A DNA stretch of 18,546 bases, taken from NCBI GenBank assembly GCA_021779695.1, contig JAJYAE010000048.1, positions 1 through 18,546 of the forward strand, read 5' to 3'. Source of the stretch: Acidobacteriota bacterium (lineage in GTDB: Bacteria; Acidobacteriota; Terriglobia; Terriglobales; Acidobacteriaceae). Every line of letters begins with the position of its first letter. Position 1 is the first letter of the stretch. Position numbers and translations under genes: made by a program. Positions 11,211 to 18,546 of this stretch are shown here, piece by piece. The notes below the pieces were generated by a model. It did not search any database and was not told where the DNA came from. It saw only the letters and a program-made list of their open reading frames with translations.

Positions 11211-11867
11211 TTACTCGGCAGCGGCTTCCATGGCCTTGGTCTGTGCCACGGTCCAGTCCGGTGCACCGACCTTGAAGCGCGCGAAGCGCCGCACGGTGAT
11301 GTTTTCGCCGAGCTTACCTACCTTCTGCGCAATCAGCTCCTTGATGCTGACGGCCTGGTCCTTGATGAAGGGCTGCTCCAGCAGGCATACCTCCTCGTAG
11401 AACTTTGCCATCTTGCCATCAACGATCTTCTCGATGACCGGCGCCGGCTTGCCAGTGGCGGCAGCCTGCGCGCGATAGATTTCCTTTTCACGCTCCAGAT
11501 CCTCAGGAGTCACGTCCTCGGGCTTTACATAGCGCGGATCGCTGGCCGCGATGTGCATGGCGATGTCCTTGAGCAGATCCTGGAAGTCCTCGGTCCGGGC
11601 CACGAAGTCGCTCTCGCAGTTGACCTCGATCAGCACGCCGATCTTGCCGCCGGCGTGGATGTAGGTGCCCACCGTGCCCTCGTTCGTCGAGCGCGCAGCC
11701 TTCTTTTGCGCAGAGGCCATGCCGCGCTTGCGCAGCACGACAAATGCGTCCTCGATGTTGCCTTTGGCCTCCTGCAGAGCCTTGAGGCAGTCGCCCATCG
11801 GCGCACCCGACTTCTCACGGAGGTCCTTCACCAGCTTTGCATCAATCTTCTCGCTCACAGTTGTCAT
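11211..11867 (-). CDS. tsf: Elongation factor Ts, short form
   Basis: EF-Ts is the nucleotide exchange factor that restores GTP-form EF-Tu in the cytoplasm. I chose MTTVSEKID at 11867 (218 residues, AGGGA upstream); the frame extends to 11924 without a site. The UBA-like N-terminal domain is clear (LREKSGAPMGDCLKAL, about 14-29). The following core contains the conserved EVNCESDFVARTEDF stretch near residue 80. It is shorter than the 283-residue E. coli protein and closer to the compact forms known from Thermus, with only one main dimerisation subdomain. It follows rpsB, the standard order, with a hairpin between. pyrH and frr, which often follow, are absent; amt converges instead. Confidence 0.96.
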   Translation of the reverse strand: MTTVSEKIDAKLVKDLREKSGAPMGDCLKALQEAKGNIEDAFVVLRKRGMASAQKKAARSTNEGTVGTYIHAGGKIGVLIEVNCESDFVARTEDFQDLLKDIAMHIAASDPRYVKPEDVTPEDLEREKEIYRAQAAATGKPAPVIEKIVDGKMAKFYEEVCLLEQPFIKDQAVSIKELIAQKVGKLGENITVRRFARFKVGAPDWTVAQTKAMEAAAE

Positions 11868-11931
11868 CTCGCTTCCCTTGTCTCCATATCCCCTAAGACG
11901 GTTATTGTCCGCCGCCGCCTTCACGGCAAAC

Positions 11932-11968
11932 GAAAAGCGTGGCGCTCGTTGTCGCGGCCACGCTTTTC
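11932..11968 (-). terminator. Hairpin between rpsB and tsf, probable partial terminator
   Basis: A perfect 12-bp stem (GAAAAGCGTGGC with GCCACGCTTTTC, 13-base loop) lies in the 130-base rpsB-tsf gap. In the minus-strand RNA the 3' arm ends CUUUUC and is followed by GUUUG, a weak U-tract. It may lower tsf transcription relative to rpsB or protect the rpsB message end; tsf has no obvious promoter of its own. Confidence 0.6.
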
Positions 11969-11997
11969 AATCCCTGCGCTATCGTCCGCGGTTGAAT

Positions 11998-12861
<864 letters not shown>

Positions 12862-13031
12862 TGGCCTCCTTCGTGGATTGCATCCGGGCTGGACCTTCGC
12901 CTTGCCCGGATTGAACCCGCTTAAGCGGGAGATTAAACACCAGTGATCCGGCGCCAGTGGTCAGTCAGTCTGCGCCGCAAACGGCACAGGTTCAGAACTC
13001 TGACCATTGTCCACTGACCACCTCAAAGCGA
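12862..13031 (-). promoter_or_regulatory. rpsB leader with hairpins
   Basis: The 170-base gap between rpsI and rpsB holds three inverted repeats: ATCCGGGC/GCCCGGAT with a 14-base loop (12882-12911), about 20 bases before the rpsB start; the 14-base palindrome CCCGCTTAAGCGGG (12916-12929); and a long-range pair GTGGTCAGT/ACTGACCAC (12957-12965 with 13013-13021). The arrangement fits an autoregulatory uS2 binding site or attenuator. A weak TTTAAT -10 lies just upstream of the palindrome, without a matching -35. Confidence 0.4.
12957..13021. repeat. TGGTCAGT-type short repeats in the rpsI-rpsB gap
   Basis: The motif TGGTCAG occurs three times within 65 bases: once on the plus strand (12958-12964) and twice on the minus strand (about 13014-13020 and 12999-13005). 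Outer copies form a 9-bp inverted repeat. Similar TGGTCAGTGG-rich intergenic strings are, to my memory, common in some acidobacterial genomes. Confidence 0.4.
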
Positions 13032-13427
<396 letters not shown>

Positions 13428-13479
13428 GCTCTCTTGACTCTCTCCGCCGGCTCACTCAGAAGCCGGTCAAAAAATCCAG

Positions 13480-13911
13480 TTATGCAACGTTCATCGCCAC
13501 CGGCTTCTGCGCCGCGTGGGGATGCTTGTCGCCGCGATACACCTTCAGCTTGGAACCCATGGAGCGGCCCAGCTTCGTCTTGGGCAGCATGCCCTTGATC
13601 GCTTCTTCCAGAATCTTTTCCGGCTTGCGGCTCAGCAGGCGCGTGAACGACTCCTCGCGCAGGCCGCCCGGAAAGCCTGTATACCGGCGATAGAGCTTGC
13701 TCTGGCTCTTCAGTCCGGTCAGCCGCACCTTTTCCGCGTTAATCACAATGACGTGATCGCCCGTATCCATATAAGGCACATACTGCGGATTCAGCTTGCC
13801 GCTCAGGACACTGGCCGCCTTGGTCGCCAGCCTGCCCAGAGTCTCGCCGTTCGCATCCAGCACAAACCACTTGCGGTCAATTTCCTTACTGCTCGGAACA
13901 AAGGTACCCAT
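13480..13911 (-). CDS. rplM: 50S ribosomal protein uL13
   Basis: I chose [11 protein letters not shown] at 13911 (143 residues, E. coli 142): AGGAG lies four bases upstream and the family starts here, while the frame runs to 13932. Diagnostic blocks are [18 protein letters not shown], the [15 protein letters not shown] block and [12 protein letters not shown]. uL13 binds 23S rRNA early in 50S assembly. It is the first gene after a clear promoter and a long structured leader, so it is probably where expression of this operon is set. Confidence 0.97.
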   Translation of the reverse strand: MGTFVPSSKEIDRKWFVLDANGETLGRLATKAASVLSGKLNPQYVPYMDTGDHVIVINAEKVRLTGLKSQSKLYRRYTGFPGGLREESFTRLLSRKPEKILEEAIKGMLPKTKLGRSMGSKLKVYRGDKHPHAAQKPVAMNVA

Positions 13912-14240
13912 TTCTCTCCTGCCTTCAATCAACGCCGCGCGGCCCGATGCCTCAAATCCAACCCCTGGCCTGCTGCGCTTCCAAGTTCCTAAAATCTACG
14001 GCGCAAACCGCCGAAACCCGTGCTCGCAGCGACGGGTAATTCTTCCACCCACGACCCAACAAAGCTGTTCGGGTGAGGATTGCGATGGCTGGCTCACTGC
14101 CGAAAGCTCTGGCCTGAACGGTTCAGCACCCCTGCCATCTCTTCCGGTCGCCGTTGCCCTCCACCGGGACGGCCTGCTACTCAGGCCACCAGTCAGGTCC
14201 GGGTGCAGACACACAGACCCAAGGCGCAACACCGCGCAAG
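13912..14240 (-). promoter_or_regulatory. Long structured 5' leader of the rplM-rpsI operon
   Basis: About 330 bases separate the predicted start point from the rplM ATG and hold no convincing gene. RNA folds visible by eye on the minus strand: a long arm at 14162-14205 (9 positions with one mismatch, a 9-base bulge, then GGCCUG/CAGGCC closing AGUAG); CTGAAC/GTTCAG (14114-14126); ACCCGU/ACGGGU (14016-14037); and CGGCG/CGCCG (13999-14013) followed by UAGAUUUU, which resembles a weak intrinsic terminator. This suggests attenuation or r-protein autoregulation. It matches no riboswitch class I recognise. Confidence 0.5.
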
Positions 14241-14246
14241 GACTCC

Positions 14247-14275
14247 AGAATACGTGATTCCCGGGGCAGAGTCAA
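14247..14275 (-). promoter_or_regulatory. sigma70-type promoter for rplM-rpsI
   Basis: On the minus strand TTGACT (14275-14270) is followed after exactly 17 bases by TATTCT (14252-14247). Both boxes are close to consensus and the spacing is optimal. Transcription would begin near 14240. It is the strongest promoter seen in the window and faces the ribosomal genes. Confidence 0.75.
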
Positions 14276-14310
14276 CGAAAAGACCGGGCACTTTTCCGAA
14301 CGCGCCCGCC

Positions 14311-14339
14311 TTTCCACCCGCCGCCTTGCTGGCTACAAT
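14311..14339 (+). promoter_or_regulatory. Promoter for the PCYCGC-family gene
   Basis: TTTCCA (14311-14316), a 17-base spacer and TACAAT (14334-14339) lie just before the gene's AGAGGA site. The -10 box matches five of six positions. It is divergent from the rplM promoter. Confidence 0.5.
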
Positions 14340-14359
14340 ACGCCCAAGAGGATTTGTTG

Positions 14360-14812
14360 ATGAAACGCTGGCTCACGTCTCGCTGGACCCTTGCCCTGCT
14401 CGCTTTCACCCTAACCGCCGCCAGCTACGCCCAGTGGTCCGATCCCGCCGGCGACGTCCCGGCCTATCACCCCGCGGCGCCGCTGCACGTCAGCACCCTG
14501 CCGGCCATCCTCTCCGGAGCGAAGCTCACCGGCCCTAACTTCCAGTATCCCTGGCAGGTGCACGTCTACCAGAAGGCGGCGAAGGTCGGGAATGTCCTTT
14601 ACCAGCTCCCCTGTAACTGTCGCTGTGACAGGGCCTTAGGCCACACCAGCCTGCGCAGCTGCTTTGAGGGCCTGCACGGAGCGGAGTGCTCCACCTGCGC
14701 CAAGGAGGGCTTCTACGCCTACGAGCAGACGCGGCTTGGCAAGACGCCGGCCCAGATCCGGGCGGGCATCGCGCGGCACGACTACGAGAGCATCAATCTC
14801 GAACAGCAGTAG
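14360..14812 (+). CDS. Secreted PCYCGC-motif family protein (probable metal-binding)
   Basis: This 150-residue protein has AGAGGA seven bases before the ATG. Residues 1-24 form a signal peptide (basic KRW, hydrophobic core, ending ASYA). The motif PCNCRC at 84-89 corresponds to the PCYCGC signature, followed by DRALGHTSLRSCF and a second cysteine pair (C110, C113) in ECSTC. The family's C-terminal helix block follows (KEGFYAYEQTRLGKTPAQIR). The family's function is unknown; the spaced cysteines and His suggest a metal or redox site outside the cytoplasm. It stands alone between the ribosomal operon and ssrA. In-frame TTG codons at 14354 and 14357 are poorer starts. Confidence 0.82.
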   Translation: MKRWLTSRWTLALLAFTLTAASYAQWSDPAGDVPAYHPAAPLHVSTLPAILSGAKLTGPNFQYPWQVHVYQKAAKVGNVLYQLPCNCRCDRALGHTSLRSCFEGLHGAECSTCAKEGFYAYEQTRLGKTPAQIRAGIARHDYESINLEQQ

Positions 14813-14836
14813 CCGGGAGCGGCAGTAGCCCGGAGC
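14806..14836 (+). repeat. Tandem near-repeat at the end of the PCYCGC gene
   Basis: GCAGTAGCC(G/C)GGAGC occurs twice with a 16-base period, 14 of 15 positions identical. The first copy includes the gene's TAG stop, so it looks like a recent small duplication over the gene end. Confidence 0.6.
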
Positions 14837-14964
14837 ACCAATCCGGATTCAGCGTAGAATAGAAGGAGCAGCACGAGCCAGTTGGCCCGGCTCGCACCTT
14901 ATCGACTGGTCGGCTCATCTAAAAAGAGGCCGATCTACCCCGGTTCGCTCTGGGGACGTCTTTT

Positions 14965-15317
14965 GGGGGCGTCACGGTTTCGACGGGATCGATTGCGGCG
15001 TGGGAGGCATGTCGGGGTGTGGGCACCCGTAATCGCTCGCAAAACAAAAGTTGCCAATGATAATCTGGCACTTGCTGCTTAATTAACTAAGCAGCCGTCC
15101 TCCACGGCTTTGCCTATGGGCTGTGAGCGGGCGTCGCACAGTAGGCTGGTGGTTGCGGCTCGGTCCGTGTTGCAACCATAAGATCATCGGACTAGCCTTT
15201 GGCGCATCTTGTCCGTTCTGAGCGCCCGGGGCGAACACATGCGGAACCGGACTGAGCATGGACTCTCCCAGCTGACAGCGATTTCGGACGCGGGTTCGAC
15301 TCCCGCCGCCTCCACCA
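14965..15317 (+). ncRNA. ssrA: Transfer-messenger RNA (tmRNA)
   Basis: The 353-base gene is intact. The tRNA-like ends pair GGGGGCG (14965-14971) with CGCCTCC (15307-15313), followed by A and an encoded CCA (15315-15317). The T-arm GCGGG-TTCGACT-CCCGC and the conserved 5' GTCACGGTTTCGACGGG segment are present. The reading frame at 15053-15082 gives tag ANDNLALAA then TAA, ending in the ALAA degradation signal recognised by ClpXP. tmRNA with SmpB rescues stalled ribosomes and tags the unfinished protein. The promoter is unclear; TAGAAT at 14855-14860 is a weak candidate. The short reading frame ending at 15082 is this tag, not a gene. Confidence 0.97.
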
Positions 15318-15428
15318 TAAGGTAATTGATTATGCGTGAGTTATTTTGATCGCAACTCATGTCTCATCAAGCTATATGATTTTTAATCAATGACTTAAAC
15401 CTTTCCGATATACTTATTGCCACTTGCC
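15318..15428 (+). other. AT-rich spacer between ssrA and the phosphatase gene
   Basis: This 111-base spacer is clearly AT-richer than its surroundings. It holds nested inverted repeats: ATTGATTA/TAATCAAT (15325-15332 with 15384-15391) and CGTGAGTT/AACTCATG (about 15335-15361). The inner one may terminate ssrA, although there is no U-tract. TATACT (15409-15414) is a good -10 box, placed so that transcription would start only about eight bases before the ATG at 15429. Confidence 0.45.
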
Positions 15429-17075
15429 ATGCCTCAAGCTGGAAAGTCCGCAGCATCGGGCCCGCATATCGAACGGGCTTTTGCAAATCTGCGCCACGAC
15501 TTGCGGACATTCCTGAATGCCATCCTTGGCTACACTGCACTTTGGGTCGAAGATCCGCCTGCGGACTCGGTACCCCAGATTGCGGAAACCCTCGCCGATA
15601 TACACGCCCAAGGCGAGTGGCTTCTGCGGCAGGTGAATGAGTTGATGGCCCCTTCCCACCTCGCCGATCCAGCTTACACTGCCGGTTTAGCTGAACGGAT
15701 GCGGAACGTTCTGAACACACGCATACAAGCTGTAATCGCAAGCACAGAGGGTCTGCGCGCTGCAATAAGTACCGGCCCGCAAGAACTGGTAGCGGACCTT
15801 GCCAAAGTGCAAACGGCAGCGGAAGCCTTGTTGACCATGTTGAAAGGCGTAGAGAGCGTTGTTGGCGACAGCTACCTTGTGGCAGAGCAATCCCTAACGC
15901 AAGCGAACGCGCGGGTTAAGAATGGGGCTGGCAGTCGTGTGCTGGTGGTCGATGATAACGATGTGAACCGTGACGTGCTTTCTCGGCGCCTGCAACGCGA
16001 AGGCTATGCCGTCAGCTTGGCAGAGGACGGATCGAGGGCACTGGCAATGCTCGAAGCGGAATCCTTTGACCTGGTACTGCTCGACATTATGATGCCGCTA
16101 ATGAACGGCTACGAGGTGCTTCAGCGAATACGAAGCGAGACACGCTGGTTCGACCTGCCGGTGATCATGATTTCTTCTGTCGACGAAATGGACAGCATTG
16201 TGCGCTGCATCGAGATGGGCGCAGATGATTACCTGCCGAAGCCCTTCAATCCCGTTTTGCTGAGGGCCCGGGTGGGCGCCTACCTGGAAAAGAAGCGCCT
16301 GCGCGAGGAACGTGCTGCAAAGCAGAAAGCTGAAGCGGAACGGTTGCGCTGGGAACTCGACATGGCAGGCCGCGTTCAGCAGCGGCTCCTTCCGGTGCAG
16401 TTCCCGCAGATAGCGGGGTTCGATCTCGCGGGCACTTGCCTGCCTGCGCGAAGCGTAGGCGGAGATTATTTCGATTTCCTGGTGCTGGACGACTTCCACT
16501 TGGGGCTGGTCATGGCGGATGTTCAGGGCAAGGGGATACCGGCGGCGCTGGTGATGGCCACCCTGGTGGCCTCGTTGCGAAGCCAGGCGCGGCCGTCGAT
16601 CAGAAACCTTGCGCGGCTGATGAGGGTCCTCAACCTGCAGATACATGACTGGACAGAAACAGGCAAATTCGTTTCGCTCTTCTACGCCTGCCTGGACCTG
16701 CGCAATCGGCAGCTCCGATATGTAAACGCCGGCCATCTGATGCCACTGCTGGTGCGCGGCGCAAAGCGAGAGATTGTCACCGTTCCCGATGTGGGTGGCC
16801 CCGTATTAGGTGTGCTGCCGGAGGCGGCATTTGAAGAAGGCGCAGTGCAACTGGAGACGGGCGACGTTCTGGTGGCTTACACAGACGGCGTTACTGAAGC
16901 CTTCAATGCACAGGATGAAGAATTTGGGGATGAACGACTGGTCAGCTCTGTCTTACGAAACCTCGAGCAGTCGTCGGCTGATATCTGCACATCGGTAGCC
17001 GACTCAGTGCGCGCCTGGAGCGTGGGGGTTCCCCAGTCGGATGACATCACGCTTTCGGTGGTGAAATTTCACTGA
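15429..17075 (+). CDS. HisKA-like / REC / PP2C (SpoIIE, RsbU-type) phosphatase
   Basis: This is a 548-residue cytoplasmic signalling protein. Residues about 15-75 hold an H-box-like LRHDLRTFLNAILGY with His23, as in HisKA dimerisation domains, but no HATPase follows. A receiver domain (about 169-290) is complete: D175/D176, phosphoacceptor D219, Ser in MISS and K271 in LPKPF. A charged coiled coil (about 286-318) leads to a PP2C domain (about 319-548) with metal-binding GGDYFD, MADVQGKG, YTDGVTEAF and SDDIT. Such proteins dephosphorylate STAS-type anti-sigma antagonists when the receiver is phosphorylated. No antagonist or anti-sigma gene is in the window. The ATG lacks a ribosome binding site; TTG at 15417 is an alternative start. 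It ends eight bases from the convergent response regulator. Confidence 0.9.
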   Translation: MPQAGKSAASGPHIERAFANLRHDLRTFLNAILGYTALWVEDPPADSVPQIAETLADIHAQGEWLLRQVNELMAPSHLADPAYTAGLAERMRNVLNTRIQAVIASTEGLRAAISTGPQELVADLAKVQTAAEALLTMLKGVESVVGDSYLVAEQSLTQANARVKNGAGSRVLVVDDNDVNRDVLSRRLQREGYAVSLAEDGSRALAMLEAESFDLVLLDIMMPLMNGYEVLQRIRSETRWFDLPVIMISSVDEMDSIVRCIEMGADDYLPKPFNPVLLRARVGAYLEKKRLREERAAKQKAEAERLRWELDMAGRVQQRLLPVQFPQIAGFDLAGTCLPARSVGGDYFDFLVLDDFHLGLVMADVQGKGIPAALVMATLVASLRSQARPSIRNLARLMRVLNLQIHDWTETGKFVSLFYACLDLRNRQLRYVNAGHLMPLLVRGAKREIVTVPDVGGPVLGVLPEAAFEEGAVQLETGDVLVAYTDGVTEAFNAQDEEFGDERLVSSVLRNLEQSSADICTSVADSVRAWSVGVPQSDDITLSVVKFH

Positions 17076-17083
17076 GTCGGCAA

Positions 17084-17461
17084 TTACGGCGCGACGCTGC
17101 GCTTCAGCAGCGTCTCCATTTTCTCCAGCAGGCGCGGCAGGTCGATGGGTTTTGTTTCATACTCGTCGCAGCCGGCTTCCATGGCCGCTTCGCGATCGCC
17201 GCTCATGGCGTGAGAAGTGAGGGCGATGATGGGGAGGCCGCGAGTCTCTGGCGATGACTTAAGTTGGCGGGCCGCCTCCCAGCCATCCAACACAGGCAGG
17301 CTCATGTCCATCAAGATCAGGTCGGGAGAGTCAGCGATTGATCTTCGCAGTCCTTCGGCGCCATCAACTGCCAGCACCACTTCATAGCCTCTGCGCAGCA
17401 GTCGCCGGGAGAGCATATCGCGGTTCATCTCGTTGTCCTCGACTAACAGAATCCTGGCCAT
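17084..17461 (-). CDS. Single-domain response regulator (CheY/DivK-like)
   Basis: The 125 residues are one receiver domain and nothing else: acidic E8/D9, phosphoacceptor D52 in ILMDMSLP, Thr in IALTSHAM and the Lys in ETKPID. AAGGAG lies eight bases before the ATG. It starts 13 bases after the hybrid kinase stop, so both are in one operon, and it probably takes a phosphate from that kinase or acts as a sink or relay. With no output domain it must act through protein contacts; the neighbouring phosphatase is one possible partner. The sequence LSLP.LDGWEAAR..K..P.T is typical of receivers paired with hybrid kinases. Confidence 0.93.
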   Translation of the reverse strand: MARILLVEDNEMNRDMLSRRLLRRGYEVVLAVDGAEGLRRSIADSPDLILMDMSLPVLDGWEAARQLKSSPETRGLPIIALTSHAMSGDREAAMEAGCDEYETKPIDLPRLLEKMETLLKRSVAP

Positions 17462-17474
17462 CGTTCCCGCTCCT

Positions 17475-18546
17475 TCATGTATGCGCTTGTTTTACATTCT
17501 TGCGCCGCAGGCAGGTTTGCAGCAGGGCCTGAATCTCATGCATCAACTGCTCGCGAGCATAGGCGCCCTTATGCACGATCTTCTCCACGTAACCGTTGAG
17601 GCGGAGATGATCTTCGTCGCTCAGGTCCTTGGCGGTCACCACGAGGATGGGAGTGGAGCGCGCGAGGTCGTGCTTGTGCCAGTGCTCGACGAATTCAAAC
17701 CCATCCATCTGCGGCATCATCAAGTCCAGCAGGATGACACTCGCCTGGTTCCGGGAAAGCCAATCCAGCGCTTCCCGACCGTTGCACGCTTCGGCCACGT
17801 CCCACTTTTCGCGCTCCAGCATGCGGCGCAGCATCTCCCGTGTGGCAGCGTCATCCTCTACTACCAGCACAGTCCCCGCTAACGGCGCCCGCCGGTAATT
17901 CTCCAGGACCGACAGCAGCCGGTTCCGGTCGACCGGCTTGGTAAGATACTCGGCGGCGCCAAGGGCGTATCCCAGGTTCATACTATCGACCATCGTCAGC
18001 ATGATTACTGGGATGTCGGCCAACCCGGGATCGAATTTCAACGCCTTGAGGACTGCCCAGCCGTCCATGCCCGGCATCATGACATCCAGTGTGATGGCAT
18101 CCGGGTGCAACGCTCTAGCCAAGCGGAGACCTTCGGGTCCGCTGGCGGCAGTGATGACACTAAAGCCTTCCTTGCTGAGGAAGCGCTGCATCAGGTCGCG
18201 CGCCGCAGGTTCGTCATCGATCACCAGCAACCGCGTTCCGCTGCCGAAGACCTCCGGCAAAGGCGCTCTGGTCACCTCTGTCCTTTCAGTTTCCCGTCCG
18301 GCTGCGATATTTACAGGCAGCCGCATGCGGAAGATTGTTCCTGCGCCGGGGGTGCTCTCGACCGAGATTTCACCGCCCATCATGTTGCAAAAGCTTTGTG
18401 TGATGGAGAGCCCAAGGCCTGTGCCGCCGAATTGACGTGAAGTGTTGGCCTCCGCCTGGGTAAACGGCTGGAAGATTCGGGCCATCTGCTCCGGTGTCAT
18501 GCCGATACCGGTGTCGCGAACACTGAAGGTGACCCAGTCACTCTTA
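17475..18546 (-). CDS. Hybrid histidine kinase, C-terminal part (HATPase-REC-REC)
   Basis: The frame is open to the right edge, so the sensor and dimerisation domains are missing. What remains begins inside the ATPase domain: VRDTGIGMTPEQ (G1 box, just before 18500), IFQPFTQ (F box) and GGTGLGLSI (G2 box). The first receiver follows, with LLVIDDE, LDVMMPGMDG and EYLTKPVD, a full acidic pocket and lysine. The second has LVVEDD and LLDLMMPQMDG, but instead of the usual KP motif it has VEKIVHKGAY, so its lysine position is altered. It ends with a basic tail (LRRKNVKQAHT). It is upstream of the single receiver in the same operon, and the pair converges with the PP2C gene. Confidence 0.92.
   Translation of the reverse strand, partial: KSDWVTFSVRDTGIGMTPEQMARIFQPFTQAEANTSRQFGGTGLGLSITQSFCNMMGGEISVESTPGAGTIFRMRLPVNIAAGRETERTEVTRAPLPEVFGSGTRLLVIDDEPAARDLMQRFLSKEGFSVITAASGPEGLRLARALHPDAITLDVMMPGMDGWAVLKALKFDPGLADIPVIMLTMVDSMNLGYALGAAEYLTKPVDRNRLLSVLENYRRAPLAGTVLVVEDDAATREMLRRMLEREKWDVAEACNGREALDWLSRNQASVILLDLMMPQMDGFEFVEHWHKHDLARSTPILVVTAKDLSDEDHLRLNGYVEKIVHKGAYAREQLMHEIQALLQTCLRRKNVKQAHT

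Noticed and set aside
13996..14232. 78-codon leftward ORF in the rplM leader
   Set aside because: No ribosome binding site or family resemblance; it is better explained as structured leader RNA downstream of the promoter.
14882..15082. 66-codon ORF upstream of and within ssrA
   Set aside because: Its end is the tmRNA tag frame; the rest is upstream spacer and structural RNA.
15290..15428. Integrative element attached at the ssrA 3' end
   Set aside because: No integrase gene and no second copy of the ssrA 3' end in the remaining sequence; only the composition shift supports it.

Overview
The window looks like chromosomal core DNA from an acidobacterium, probably class Terriglobia. This is inferred from gene order and protein style: a complete alternative complex III (ACIII) operon leading toward an oxidase assembly gene, the rplM-rpsI-rpsB-tsf block, a PCYCGC-family protein, and GC-rich codon use. 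No 16S rRNA is present, so the taxonomy is unproven.

Positions 1-9021 (minus strand) hold a respiratory operon transcribed leftward: actA (pentaheme cytochrome c), actB (Fe-S/molybdopterin-like), actC (NrfD-like), actD (DUF3341), actE (monoheme lipoprotein), actF (membrane quinone subunit), an uncharacterised one-TM protein and the start of a SCO1/SenC copper chaperone cut by the window edge. Genes overlap or nearly touch (ATGA and TGATG junctions). ACIII oxidises quinol and reduces a cytochrome c or oxidase; cytochrome oxidase genes are expected beyond position 1.

Positions 9022-9655 are a 634-base divergent intergenic region. It is followed on the plus strand by an unannotated 58-residue two-TM protein and a strongly divergent Amt-family channel, closed by a 16-bp bidirectional terminator.

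Positions 11211-14275 (minus strand) carry tsf, rpsB, rpsI and rplM, driven by a good sigma70-type promoter about 330 bases upstream of rplM. The leader has several hairpins, one terminator-like. Further hairpins precede rpsB and separate rpsB from tsf.

Positions 14311-15317 (plus strand) hold a PCYCGC-family secreted protein and a complete tmRNA gene (tag ANDNLALAA). A short AT-rich spacer follows.

Positions 15429-18546 are a signalling cluster: a HisKA-like/REC/PP2C (SpoIIE-type) phosphatase on the plus strand, converging with a hybrid histidine kinase (ATPase-REC-REC, truncated by the window edge) and a single-domain response regulator on the minus strand. No CRISPR array, insertion sequence or tRNA was seen. 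The most unusual items are the divergent Amt plus small membrane protein, the kinase-less HisKA/REC/PP2C fusion, the long structured rplM leader and the enlarged C-terminal part of ActA.
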